The translations under genes were made by a program, and so were the position numbers. Positions 10,746 through 21,599 of a stretch of 25,690 bases of DNA are shown one piece after another. Within the stretch, counting starts at the first letter, position 1. Each line of letters opens with the position of its first letter. Under the pieces are notes generated by a model. That model worked only from the letters and a program-made list of their open reading frames with translations, made no database searches and was not told the DNA's origin. This stretch comes from Tubiluchus corallicola (taxonomy: Eukaryota > Priapulida > Priapulimorpha > Priapulimorphida > Tubiluchidae): the NCBI GenBank assembly GCA_030141605.1, contig JAQGDQ010002387.1:250001-275690 (forward strand). Reading direction: 5' to 3'.

Positions 10746-11739
10746 AAATTCTTTATTGCTATAAAATTTAGTAGTTTACTACCCATTCAAAAATTGACAG
10801 CATAACCAGTGTTTCCACTGCTGTGAGTATTAGTGTCAGGATAAAATAAAATTATGAGTAAAAACATGAGTGAAGCTATGATCATTACATCGATTGCACA
10901 AAAGTCTACATTCATTTGACACGGTTCAGCGAGTACTTAACACAATTTACAATATTTGCAAGTAATAGTTTTGTCTAAGATATTAAAATTGTGTAAATAT
11001 GAAATTGCATGAGTGGTTTTGATTTTTTTTGAGTTGGTGACACTACAAGTTGAATGTTGATAATAATAAAAAGGTGTGATTTGATATTTTGTATTAGGTC
11101 TTTTTGATGGCTAGCATGTTTTTAGTTCATTTTTGAATCCTTTTAGCGTCACTGCAGATTTTACATTAAATAGCTGAATACTCTTGCTTTTGTGTTAGTA
11201 ACGGAAACAACACAGTAAAATTAAATAAAGCAAAAATAAAACAAAGCAAGAATAAAGCTCAGCGAAACAAAGCATAGACATAAAATATTACAGCTTCTGA
11301 AACACACTGAGACTTGTAAAATCTGCATGTTACGATCAAAATAGAGTTTTGAAAATAATTTGTGTTGCCACTACTCAATGTTTAACGCCTTCATGCCGAT
11401 TTTTATTTAGAATAATAGGTAAACAAGCAGAATGAAGCGAAGTATAAAATACACGACAATGTTTAGAGCGGCAAAATAATGTAAAATGGTCAGAAAAAAG
11501 AAAAAAATGCGACATGAAACAATAGTTATAACGAGGCAGCAGTACAATAATCATTATCGTTTATTAATATTATGACGACCAAATACTTAGCGCCAGTTTA
11601 TCGATGAACATCACGTTTGTCAAACTGCTTGCCTTTGAATATTAATAAAATTAGGATGCAAATGCAGCTAAGAATTCAAGTTTATTGCAGCAAAATGTTT
11701 ATGTTCACGGGTAAAGTCATTGGGTGAACGTAATTATCC

Positions 11740-11826
11740 GATGAGATTGAAAATGACGATGATGGTGGTGATAATGATTGTGATTGTTACTCTGGTAATG
11801 ACGAAAATGATAGTGATGGTGATAAA
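11740..11826. repeat. imperfect GAT/GGTGAT-rich repeat
   Basis: The stretch is built of GATGATGG, GGTGATAATGAT and similar units, interrupted but clearly low-complexity. It ends about 25 nt before the TTTTGCAG acceptor of the shared exon. Confidence 0.7.
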
Positions 11827-11855
11827 TGAGAGCCATAATTGAATTGCTTTTGCAG

Positions 11856-11945
11856 GTACTTATTCATCTCCAACAACTATCATCAAGATCTATTGGCCTC
11901 ACAATCTGGAAATTCTACGTCATCAATCGAAACTTTGCTTTTATC
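11856..11945 (+). CDS. gustatory-receptor-like shared exon 2 (loop before TM7)
   Basis: This 90-nt, 30-codon exon is preceded by the pyrimidine-rich acceptor TTGCTTTTGCAG and followed by GTGAGT, with both ends in phase 0. It encodes VLIHLQQLSSRSIGLTIW then KFYVINRNFAFI. The pattern of a QxL helix followed by W-x-FY-x-I-NR matches the segment between TM6 and TM7 of insect gustatory receptors, where family members have a similar GFF-x-I-D/N-R core. It fits after the Tyr-Glu end of each upstream first exon without changing frame. I found no second copy in the window, so it appears to be shared by first exons 1-3. Confidence 0.75.
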
Positions 11946-12573
11946 GTGAGTTCAGTTTGTTGCTATTTTGGAAATATAGCTTCGCCCAGTTTAATTTTTA
12001 AAGTGGAGATTAGATTTTTGATCTTTTCACTGATGAACTCAATAAACAGTTTTGTAACGTGAGGCGAGTTGAGTAGCGGAGTGGTCATGGCATGCGTTTG
12101 TCAGTGAATGGCTCGTAAGTGCCCGGGTTTGATGCTCCCTGAGGGAAATTTCATTCGCCATGCTAATTTCTTGTTGCGCATATTATACCCATCTTCCGTA
12201 CATATACATATATATGAATGTGATTAAAACAGCTCTACCAGCTCAGTGGTTCATCTTAATGGCTATTCATGATAACGAGTTTGGCATTGATCTCCCCAAA
12301 AAACAGTGGACCTATTATTAAGAGCTGGATTTTGGGTTGCAATACATTTGCAATGTATTTTATAAAGATTAAAAATAAAAACGTGCTTTACCTAAAGCAC
12401 CTTCATCACAAAACAAATTCATATTTTGCTTTGAGTTCTTGTTGTCAAATAAACTCTTGAATAAAAGTTACCAAGCTAGTTTGTTACTATTGCATGATAA
12501 ATTTATAACTGTTATAACGTTTATAACTGTTGTTGAGTTGCTTAGTTTAACAATAAATGTTGTTGTTTTGCAG
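11946..12573 (+). other. intron between the two shared receptor exons
   Basis: The 628-nt interval runs from GTGAGT to GTTGTTTTGCAG, and holds a tRNA-derived SINE-like sequence near 12066-12216. No coding sequence is recognised apart from extension of the flanking frames. Confidence 0.7.
12066..12216 (+). mobile_element. tRNA-derived SINE-like sequence
   Basis: TAGCGGAGTGGTCATGG resembles an RNA polymerase III A box, and GGGTTTGATGCTCCC, about 45 nt later, resembles a B box. The spacing and a longer variable region suggest a Leu/Ser-type tRNA ancestor. The sequence then continues as unrelated DNA into a short TACATATACATATATA-type tail near 12200-12216. Ends and target duplications are not certain. 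Confidence 0.5.
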
Positions 12574-12735
12574 ATTGTCAGTGGTATCTGCACGTTTTTC
12601 ATCGTGATAGTACAATTTCATCAGACAATTATTGGAAAGCAACAGACAAACGTGACACTCCTTATGGACGCCTTTGCCAATGAAGCTTGTCATATCTGCA
12701 GACGATTTCTCAACAACCTTAGTGATCCTGATTAG
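12574..12735 (+). CDS. gustatory-receptor-like shared terminal exon (TM7)
   Basis: This phase-0 terminal exon follows the acceptor TTGTTTTGCAG and ends at TAG (12733-12735), encoding 53 residues. Its first 17 residues, IVSGICTFFIVIVQFHQ, complete TM7. TFFIVIVQF corresponds to the TYhhhhhQF signature that closes TM7 in insect gustatory receptors, with Phe in place of Tyr. The intron position just before this segment, in phase 0, agrees with the conserved C-terminal introns of that family. About 37 hydrophilic residues follow the QF pair, including an NVT sequon and several cysteines, a longer tail than most insect members have. A variant poly(A) signal ATTAAA lies 71 nt downstream. Confidence 0.78.
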   Translation: MVSGICTFFIVIVQFHQTIIGKQQTNVTLLMDAFANEACHICRRFLNNLSDPD

Positions 12736-14490
12736 AAGCTTCGAGCTTGTCAACTTGCTGCTATAGCTTGACAAAACGCATCTAACTATGGTGCAAATTC
12801 TGCAAATTAAACAATATATGTCACTTTAATATTAACCGAGCAACAAAACGAAGAAAAATGAGATTTTTCTAAGCCCAGGGACAGATTGTATATTTTTATC
12901 CACTCATATAAGAATGTGTAGGTTTTTTACCTACTCATTTTGCTAATTTGAAATTTGAACCTAATATTCAGACGCATAAGCTTTAGCCAAACAAAGACAG
13001 CAGAGTTTTATGTTGTGTGTTGTTTTTTATATAAAAATTTATTTCTTTTTTTGAATAATTCAGAAGGACCGAATTTTAGGGTTAAATTAAAATATCAGTA
13101 GGTGGACTACTCTTACCCTGACTGGTATCAAATTGGTATATGGCTAGTGTTTTAAGTAAACTGCATTCTTATTTTTTTTTTATAAAATTCCATGCATTGC
13201 AAGCCAAAATCCAACTTTTAAAAGCAGGTTCATTGTTTTTATGGCGAGAATCACAGCTCAATTCATTACCTGTACTTTTGATAACATTTAAATTACACTT
13301 AATCAAACTACGGTTCTCTTGTTTAAGAATAATCTGAGGATGCGTTCGAAAGCTTTTACATGGAAATTGAGAAACAAGAAGCGAGTTGCTGTTTTAACTT
13401 GCCTATATTCTTGCCTCTACTGAATTGTTATTACCACTTTAGAACTTTAAAAATTTATAGTTTTCAGAATGTTTAGTGTATGTAAAATGAATGTATGTAT
13501 GTATGAATTATTTACGTAAGCCTTCCTTTTACTTATTTGAACTGAATCGAAACTAAAATTTGTAGTGATTTAAAACTTCTTGATTTGATAGCAAATATCG
13601 TATTATGACTATTAGCAGAACGCAGTAGAAATAGCTCGTTTCTATCAGCTCCGGTATCTAAAGTCAAATTAACAATGTTCATATTGTTAGTGCTACTAAT
13701 CTTTATTAACACTTATGTTTATTATAATTACATATTTCTTTAGAGAACACGTCTTTGTGCGTTGTGATGTGCACATAACAAATAAAAGTCCGTTTCTGTA
13801 TTTGTGGCAGTAGCTGCATTATTGTATTTTGAGTGTGCAGTGGCGATAATGGCATCTCTGTCGAGCAATGCCGAAACGTGCCGATTTATGACTAATCAAG
13901 TGAATAAGTCTTTAAAATTACGTCTTCATTGGCTTTTAAGCTAACATTAAGCTTTCCAAATCTAAATCACCCATTATTAGAGTCCCTGTATATTTAAATA
14001 TATAGTTGTAAATATATAGTAATTCTATCCATTATTACAGTATGCTGCTATCTTCTGGTGGGAAAAACGCAAAAACAAGACAGGCTAGGGGATGAAAATA
14101 ACAGATGACAGAATGAGAATGGCCATTTCGTTTTTGTTGTAAACCGTGACATTTACAAGATTGACATGCTCAAACAAATATGATCACGCATAGGCAAATC
14201 ACATTTATTACATTAAAACGTGCCTGTAATTGTTTGCGATGAATAAACGGTAGCTCGCGTGGATGTCATTGACAATTTAGCTTAATGTTGGTGTTGGAAA
14301 TACTTGATTGCTCCTTCTTTCTGGCTAAAGCTGTGAGTTAAACTAAACGTTGTGTCTTCTAATTAATACCGCAGGAACTCATACGACTTAGACAACTTCA
14401 TTTGTAGCTACCGAAAAAGTTATCTAGACGTGTTTAGTCATCTTGCTTCGCTAGAAGTGACCTGTTGGTGACACAGTTTTTAAATCCAAA
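12736..14490. other. intergenic region between the two receptor sub-clusters
   Basis: AT-rich sequence with no recognised gene. It has short low-complexity bits such as GTAT repeats near 13490 and a doubled AAATATATAGT-like word near 14000-14020. Open frames of about 65 codons here have no protein-like features. The promoter of first exon 4 should lie at its right end; I cannot point to it. Confidence 0.5.
12806..12811 (+). other. ATTAAA polyadenylation signal variant
   Basis: ATTAAA, the commonest variant of the poly(A) signal, lies about 70 nt after the stop codon of the receptor terminal exon. This would end the transcription unit of first exons 1-3 before first exon 4. Confidence 0.4.
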
Positions 14491-15591
14491 ATGAAAGCAC
14501 ATCATAACACATGGACCATCGGACTGACTGGTTCACTTAAAGTCACGAAGGAGCACGTTAAAACACTATCTCCTAGAAAACTCAATACAGGTTCCCATAA
14601 TGATTCCAACTGCCAATTTTACCAGAAATTACGTCCACTATTGATTTTTGCCACAATTTTTGGCTTGTTTCACATGCCTAACAGAAAGACGCAGAAACGG
14701 TTTGGGTTGGTGGTATTGTCCTACAGTACCATGTGGTCTTTGACTATTCAGATTTTCGTCACAGTTCCAACTATATGGTCCCTTATGCGTGATACCAGTA
14801 AAATTGATCTCACAGCAGCAGAAGGAATTGCCCGGTTATTTGTCATGTTTATGGAAGTAACACTCACATGTATAAGATGGTTGGTATTCTTTGCTGGATT
14901 TAAACTGGTAGATGTCTTAGCAGAATGCAGAGAAGTCAGCAAAATTCAATATCCAAATATGCTGGTTACAGTCATCTCTGGGAAACAGAAGTACTTGGAG
15001 AAAGGAATATCATGGATATTTGCCACGTTAGGAGGGATCATAATTGTCTTTTCGATTATTACAGAATCTCACACTTTGTGGAAGCGGTTTAAAAGCGGAG
15101 AAGAAGAAATTTCATTTCTGCCGATTCTGATTATGTATTTGGTTTCTGACAAGCTGCTGTTGGCAACTGTGATGTTTCCTGCTTATATTATAACTTGCTT
15201 TTCCTACGTGCTAATATCCCATCAAAGATCATTTCAGAAAACAGAAGAAAATCTTTCAGCTGAAGAAGTCATGTTGTTTTTGAAAAGACATTCAAAGTAC
15301 ATTCGCGTTGTCAAGGTCATAGACAACGCTATATCTTCTACACTGCTGATGATCTGTCTGGCAAGTTTTATGGTAGTTGTAGTACAAATTTATCTTTTCA
15401 GTCACAATTTCTATGCTAACATTTCCCACGGATATCTGCAACAATATTTGTATGTCTACTCTACCATGCAGTCTGTGTCATTTCTGCTGATTCTTGTTAG
15501 CTGTACAGCAGTACATGAAAGCGTTATGGAGGCTGAAAATAAGTTACATGCGTTGAACAAAGAGAGCCTGGGGGAGACAGCACGTTATGAG
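14491..15591 (+). CDS. gustatory-receptor-like protein, first exon 4 (3' exons not found)
   Basis: The exon encodes 367 residues, from an ATG with A at -3 to donor GAG|GTAAAT in phase 0. YQKLRPLL...TIFGLFHMP at 44-63 opens the membrane part. Segments lie near 80-98, 112-137, 173-192, 208-240, 283-304 and 319-340. Landmarks are SDKLLLATVMFPAY, SHNFYANISHGYLQQY and TAVHESVMEAE, and GETARYE ends the exon. It is closest to first exon 5. The PPG of the extracellular loop in most relatives is SHG here. The only 3' exons I can find lie upstream, so it must use exons beyond what I can recognise, probably past the window end, or be an orphan. Read-through adds 14 residues and stops, giving a protein without TM7. 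Confidence 0.78.
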
Positions 15592-17609
15592 GTAAATTTA
15601 TTGTATTGCATTTGTCTATCAGCAATATTTCACTAATTTCTGTTTTAAATCACTCATGTTTTGTGTGTAGGTTTGTATGTATTTATATATTCTCTCCATT
15701 ATCTATCGTAGTTTTTCGTACTTAGTATTTCTTTGTGTTGTCTTACAAAGAGATGATCTTGCTTACATGATTGCCTCCTGTTCTGAAAGTAGGGTGGGAG
15801 TTTAGCAGCCAAAACCTGAAATTGCTCAAAATATGGATTCCTCCATGGTGACCTTATTTTTGTGTTGGTTTTAGTATTGTTTTTTGTTGAATTCTTTTAT
15901 TCAGATAATAATGCAACACAGCTATCTTGTTGACTTTCATCATTTACACGAAATTTGATGATTATAATCAATTCCAAGCGATAAAGCGGCTAATGTGGAA
16001 TTGTACTGTCTAGACATCCTATACCGCAGATCTTCTATTAATTAAATCAAAGCTGATTAAGATTAAATTATTTTTCATTATTGGTCTGCAGGGTGTAATT
16101 AGATTTCACGAAATCTGATCTTGATAAAATCTTTCCGAAATTTTAGTAACTCAGTAAACCGACTCACGTTCTAACTCCTTATTTTAACAGCTGCAAGAAA
16201 ACAACAGAAAATAAACACTAGAGGCATTTACCTTTACCAACCCAACTATGAGAAAAATCGCGAATTTCGGATAGTATCTGCTACATAGGCCCCTGGGTCT
16301 ATTTGCTCTTAAACCCAAAACATTGAGATCGAATGTTGTACAAGCCAACCGAGGCTATACAACCATAAGTCGTGCTTTAATATGGTGTGCGGTAAAACCG
16401 CACAAGTAAAAATGACACAAGAAAAAAACATGGTAAAAGTGGCACAGGAAAAATGGCACAAATGGAAATCGCACAATTGAAAATGGCATATATGTTATTT
16501 TGATGCAATTAATTTCTATAAAAAAAACTAGAATGCGCCCAGTAGGAAGCAAATCTCTGCCAAAGGCGAACAATCCTAAACTTATTCGTCTGATTCCTTT
16601 GATTAAAAAAATTTACCCCAAAGATAAACCAAGCAAACATACAAAAATACACCTGTATTGGTATTATATAGACTAGACTCACAAAATATTTGTTCATTAA
16701 ACAGATTTATAATCAATAATGCACGAATGTCCCACATACAATTTGAACTAGCCTTCTACACGTATTTTTTCTTCCTTATTGTTTCTTTTTATGCATTTTG
16801 AATCATGTATTGGTAGTATTGCTGCTGGCACTGCTACCTCTTGTGCTCCAAAAATGTTATAGTCCCAAGTTATTTTTAGTATGCTTTATGACTGCCATAT
16901 AATAATCGTTTTGTTACTTTGTTGTAACACGACAATTAGACTAATACTTTGAGTGACAGATATGAAATTAAATGTGTTGTAGCACAAAGGGTCAGCAAAC
17001 AAGAACGTTATCAGCAAATTGGCAAATAACCCGATAGCATGCAGGACAACTTATTGTAACTACAAAGGACAATTATGCTGTGGTGTCTGTTTGTAGCAGT
17101 TGTTTTGAATTGCGATTGTGTTTTGCAACAATATACGATGATGTAAAATAGCCTGTCTCATCAAAAACGCGATAAAGCATTTCTAAAACTCAATGTAATG
17201 AAACAAGAAGTCAAGTTATAATTATTTTGTGCGGACTTCAAGGTTTCCATTGTGATTTGGCCAGTTTAAAAGAAACACCTACCTAATCAGTCAGAGACGA
17301 TCATTGGCAAAATTTAGCAATTATTAAAAAGCTTGCTTGCCACTGTCCAGCTTAAGTAAGTTTATGTGTTGACTGTCCTACATTATGTGGTTCTGTGACA
17401 CTTGACATTTCTGTTGTTCCATTTAACAAATTGAGCCATAAAAACTGCAGTCTTTTAATCCCGGTCATATTACCAACACCAATTGTATAAGTACCAAATT
17501 TATTGGCAAATAAGCCAATTAAGGAAGCACATAGATTTCTAATATGAACGTGTCTTACTAGTAGCCAAATATAGATCAAGCTCCATTTTGTCGTCTGAAG
17601 ATAAGTAAA
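15592..17609. other. intron/intergenic region between first exons 4 and 5
   Basis: No gene is recognised, and no copy of the shared exon types is seen. It contains a 7-bp perfect palindromic hairpin AGATTTC/GAAATCT near 16102-16117 and an unusual hairpin plus GCACA-type repeat array at 16386-16500. Confidence 0.5.
16386..16500. repeat. hairpin followed by imperfect AATGGCACAA-type tandem array
   Basis: A perfect 8-bp hairpin (TGTGCGGT 16386-16393, loop AAA, ACCGCACA 16397-16404) is followed by about 95 nt in which the word GCACA or ACACA recurs every 12-30 nt between A-rich spacers (AATGACACAAG, AGTGGCACAGG, AATGGCACAAATGG, ATCGCACAATTG, AATGGCATA). The repeat is clear but imperfect. Its origin is unknown to me. 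Confidence 0.6.
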
Positions 17610-18737
17610 ATGGAGAAGTCTCGTGATGCAAGGTCCGTTGACTTGGACAATAATCCTAAACATCTAAAGCAAGAAGAGGAGATAAACACTGAGTCACCTC
17701 CCACAAGTGGCAATAACTTCAATGTTATTTTTGAAACTGGTTTGTATCAGCAACTAAGGCCACTGTTGACAAGCGCAATGTTTTTTGGTCTCTTTCATAT
17801 TCCTAACTGCAGAAAGAAAAATGCACTATTTGGACTTGTATTGTTGTGCTCTCGTAGCACCATTTGGTCATTAATTAATCTGATCTTTGTCACTTCAACA
17901 ACTGTGCTCTTGTTTCTGATTGATTATGAGGATATTGAGACAGTGATACTCACAACGCCAACAGGAATTGCAAAAATGTTTGTCATTTTAATGCAGGCAA
18001 CATTATCTTTGATAAGATGGCTGATCTTCTTTGCTGGTCTCAGAATGGCACACATTATGGAAAAATCATATGAGGTTCAAGAAGCAGAAAAAATCTATTC
18101 TTCTCTTATTCCTACAAAAAAGAACAAGAAGAAAAATTTCGAGAAAAGAATGGTATGGAGCCTGACTGTATTTGGATGGATTGTTATTTTTTACTCGTCT
18201 GTCAAGGAAGTTTTTGTTTTCTGTGAGATATTTGTGGAAGATCTGGAAAAGGGAGCCATTTTTGACATTGTGGCGATAATCATACTTTTCCTGTATGACA
18301 AATTTCTGTTGGCAACCGTCATGTTTCCCGCATTTACCATAACGAGTTTATCTTTTATATTAAAGACTAATCAAAATTTGGCACTGAAAATGGAAAATCT
18401 CTCAGATGAAGAGATTATGTTATTTTTGAAAAGGCAAACGAAGTATGTTCATCTGGTCAAGGCCATAGACAACGTCATATCTCCGACATTGTTGATGATC
18501 TGTCTGGCAAGTTTTATGGTAGTTGTGGTACAAATTTATCTTTTCAGTCACAATTTCTATTCTGGCATTCCCCCAGGTCATCTGCAGCAATATTTGTATG
18601 TCTACTCTACCATGCAGTCTGTATCATTTCTGATGATTCTGGTTAGCTGTACAGCAGTACATGAAAGCGTTATGGAGGCTGAAACAAAGTTACATGAGTT
18701 GAATAAAGAAAGTCTGGGGGACACAGTACGTTATGAA
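17610..18737 (+). CDS. gustatory-receptor-like protein, first exon 5 (3' exons not found)
   Basis: The exon encodes 376 residues, ending at the consensus donor GAA|GTAAGT in phase 0. The start ATG is in AAAATGG context. YQQLRPLL...MFFGLFHIP at 46-65 leads into TM1, and membrane segments lie near 83-103, 117-142, 182-204, 216-250, 292-313 and 328-349. Landmarks are TPTGIAKMFVILMQ, YDKFLLATVMFPAF, SHNFYSGIPPGHLQQY and TAVHESVMEAE. A lysine-rich loop (about 167-180) separates TM2 and TM3. The last 250 nt nearly match first exon 4, far more closely than the rest. The donor is intact, so splicing to a downstream acceptor is likely, but none encoding a W-FY-INR or TYhhhhhQF-like segment is seen downstream. 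Read-through ends 20 codons later. Confidence 0.8.
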
Positions 18738-19024
18738 GTAAGTTTTTATCATTACCTTGCTGAAGACATTTATAAATGTCCCTCTTGTTTACAAGTATGA
18801 AGACGATAGTCTAAATGGTAGATTATCTTAAAGAAACGGCCCCAAATGATGGTAATCGTGAACAGAAAGATGTTTTCTTAAAAATGTTTATTTATTTTTC
18901 ACATTATGCGTGCAATCCAACAGTAACAAAACAAAATTCATGCTTGTGAAGCAGCAGTGAGCTAAGGTAATTACGAAAATGTATGAAGAAATATCAAGAT
19001 TAGCAAAGAAAATAAGCAAACAGA
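18738..19024. other. sequence following first exon 5
   Basis: AT-rich DNA following the first exon 5 donor, presumed start of its intron. No shared-type receptor exon or other gene is recognised. Confidence 0.4.
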
Positions 19025-19537
19025 TTGATTAAACTGTCATATTCCAAATTACTCAAAACAAGCGTTCTAGAGTTATCGAAAGTCAGCACCAACGAGGTGC
19101 ATCAGTGGCTTTGTATGAAATGCACAATAGTTAAATGTTTAGAAATTTTGATAGTGTACCACGTGAACACCCAGAATCTCCCATTCTCCCAGGAAGCTTT
19201 AAAAATTCCCCCACGTACATCAGTTTTGGACCACATAAGCAACGCTATACAGCAACTAAATAATAATAACTTCAGCATAGACGTGTTACGTGATGACACC
19301 AGCAAAGGTGTTGATATATATTTTTGAGCTGATCGTTTTGCCCAACTGCTACAATGTGTTAAATTGTTAGGGTACTCTAAACTTGCTGAACTATCTTCGT
19401 GTGACATCTTCAGCTCAGGTACCCTCAGCGAGTACTTCGTGACCGTGTTCAATACTCTCTCTTGGAGGTTTCATTTAGTATACTATTTTAAGCTGCCTAC
19501 TTTGCTGGTTGAGGATAGTTCACCTCTGCCAGCTTAG
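19025..19537 (+). pseudogene. unidentified open frame with one internal TGA
   Basis: One reading frame stays open for about 170 codons except for a single TGA at 19325-19327, which is unusual in this AT-rich setting. The translation has ordinary protein composition, with stretches such as PPRTSVLDHISNAIQQL before the stop and FAQLLQCVKLLGYSKLAEL and SGTLSEYFVTVFNTLSWRF after it. I do not recognise the family. The frame has no ATG at its left end, so it may be an exon, a decayed gene or a transposon remnant. It is too dissimilar to the receptors to belong to the cluster. Confidence 0.35.
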
Positions 19538-20026
19538 TGACTTATCTCTGAGAGTTAACATTGAAATAAATTAGGCTCTGGTCTCTTACCACAAATATAA
19601 CAACGAATAGGCCCTGATCTATTCGATGTTTATTCGTTTTCCTACAAAGAGAATCATCTATAAAGCAGCTTATCCAAAGATTTTCTGAACTTATTACGCG
19701 ATAGTATGCCAGCTGACCACCCATCGGTGGACAAGTTAAATAAGATACTGTTATTGTTTCGCCTAGCTAAGATGCTTACAATGACAAGCAAGAGAGAATA
19801 TGGTCTTACGTATTTACAGAAATATGATGATAAAGGCTTGAAATCTTAAATTACCCAACTATATTTGCCTGTTAGTCTTAATAATGTGCACTTGTGTTAA
19901 TAGAGTTTGGCAACTAAAAGTTTAGCTTTATCGACCATCAGAAAGTTTTGAAATTAACATATGGGGCTAGTAATTCAATTACTTTACTCATGTAAGGTAA
20001 TCTTATAGCATTGTAAAATGGACATG
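19538..20026. other. non-coding stretch
   Basis: AT-rich sequence in which I recognise no gene, repeat or regulatory element. Confidence 0.4.
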
Positions 20027-20460
20027 TTAATAAATAAAACAACTCATCTCTACTTTCTTAAAACTACTGATTAAAGATTTGTTTCTAGTATCAATGGAAA
20101 GCTTATTGCATTCATTTATATAAGACAGGAAGAAACTTGATTGAAAGTAGTTAGAATTGCAAGACATTAACGACAAATTTTCACTATTATGCAAATTATA
20201 ATAAGTTCTATCATAAACATGTAGCACAAGTAGAGAAGTAAGGTAACACGGAGAAGCTCCTTTAACTATTTTATAAAATAAAAGCATTTTATGAATGTAT
20301 CTTTTGTGTGACATGTTTTCCCAAGAAAGATCTTTCAGCAATTTCTCACCGTATGTAACAAAAACAGCCCCTGTCACTACTAACGAAGCATGGTACTGAA
20401 TTTGCTCAACAACTAGAACACTTGCTTCTGAACAATATTTTAGCAATCACAGTATTCAAA
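20027..20460 (-). mobile_element. LINE fragment: C-terminal part of a reverse transcriptase ORF
   Basis: The minus-strand frame (139 residues, 20446 down to 20027) has the layout seen at the C-terminus of CR1/L2/RTE-type ORF2 proteins. It has VEQIQYHASLVVTGA, then EKLLKDLSWENMSHKRYIHK and LLFYKIVKGASPCYLTSLL, a tyrosine/asparagine-rich stretch, and a closing RNKSLISSFKK. These correspond to the region after the polymerase core. The usual WNxL near the end is altered (INECNKLS). The upstream polymerase part is absent, so it is a remnant, and it differs from the LINE at 22059-25690. Confidence 0.75.
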
Positions 20461-21599
20461 TGAGAGGATGAGGAAAAATAACTATAATATAATATGTTGG
20501 GATTTAACGCTGGATATCAGCTCTGAAAAGAAGTCGAGTTAATTACTCTTAGGCGCAGTTTGCAGTTGCACTCAAAGGGATAGACGGCAGCACATGTCCA
20601 TTGAGTAAATGAAGCCAGTATTAAGGAATCAGAATCAGAATCAGTGTAAGTTAAGGAAGAATCAGAATCAGTATTAAGTTAAGGGGCGAGGTCGACTTGT
20701 GCGAGCATCAAGTGAAAAATAGTCAAGTTAAAGTCGACCAATACTTTGGTGCTGTCAAGGCACTGAGTCAGTAGGAGAATAAAGAAGTGAAGTGCGAAAG
20801 AATAAAGTATTCAAATATTGGGTGTACCCAAAAACGATGTTGTCACTTCCTGTATCGCCTACTTTCTTCTAGAATTTTGCAGTATAATTTTGGCGGACAG
20901 AAAAGTTAATAATCTGTGCAGAGGATTGTTAATAATCGGTTTTAGTGGTTTTACGTAGTGCGCTCTTCAGTGAAAAACTGTATCATTTAAATTTGCTAAT
21001 CCATGGTTAAAACCTAAGTAACAAATTGTCAATTATTCTTTTTCGAAAATTAAAGACATCGCATCCTTGAATTTTTTTAAATATGTATTCGATTCAAGAT
21101 TTTCGTATTTAAGTTTGTGTAAATTTGTTTTTTATAATTATTATTTCTATAGTTACTCAATTGGACCCAAATACCTGCTAGACCCCAAAGTCATTCAGTA
21201 CGATTCCGGCTCCTAAACGCAACCATACGAATGGCAAGACTATAATTGTTTGATTGGCCAGATATTAGTAACCGTGTCATTCTGGTATCGTTCACGTTGC
21301 TAGTAAAACAGCAAAGAAGCGAAATTAATAATAATAATAATAAAAAAATAAAAAATAAAATAATTATTATAATTATAATAATAATAATAGTAACCTTTAT
21401 TTAAAGTCAGCATTAAATTCAAAAGACAACACAAGTCTGCCACGACGCTTTTGTGGTTTCTATCTCTAATGACCAGTGTTGAAATGCTCAAATCTTTCTG
21501 TGCAAAATCTAAATATGCTAACGTTTGTCCGCCTGCTGTCCTTTCTGGCTGGTTCTATCGTTTGCTGAAGACCTTTAATGAATTAGTTTCAGGTAGTCA
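20461..21599. other. non-coding stretch with minor repeats
   Basis: No gene is recognised. There is a short GAATCA(GAATCA)-type repeat near 20630-20680 and an AT-rich TAA/ATAAAA run near 21325-21395. Some of this DNA may be unrecognised non-coding parts of the retrotransposon remnants on either side. Confidence 0.4.
21325..21395. repeat. AT-rich simple sequence (TAA/ATAAAA)
   Basis: About 70 nt made almost only of A and T, with ATAATAATAATAATAA units, ATAAAAAAT-like units, and TTATTATAATTATAAT that can fold back on the first half. Confidence 0.8.

Noticed and set aside
12235-12310. Second tRNA-like sequence after the SINE (AGCTCAGTGGTTC and GGCATTGATCTCC)
   Set aside because: A-box-like and B-box-like words are present, but no anticodon arm or acceptor pairing could be drawn; it may be part of a dimeric SINE, but support is too weak to annotate.
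16355-16697. Minus-strand frames of 60-70 codons over the GCACA array
   Set aside because: Phenylalanine- and histidine-rich repeats in the translation come from the DNA repeat itself.
16790-16880. Hydrophobic LVVLLLALLPLVLQK-like translation as a TM7 exon for first exon 4
   Set aside because: There is no acceptor in the right phase, no TY/TF start and no QF; it is leucine-rich by chance.
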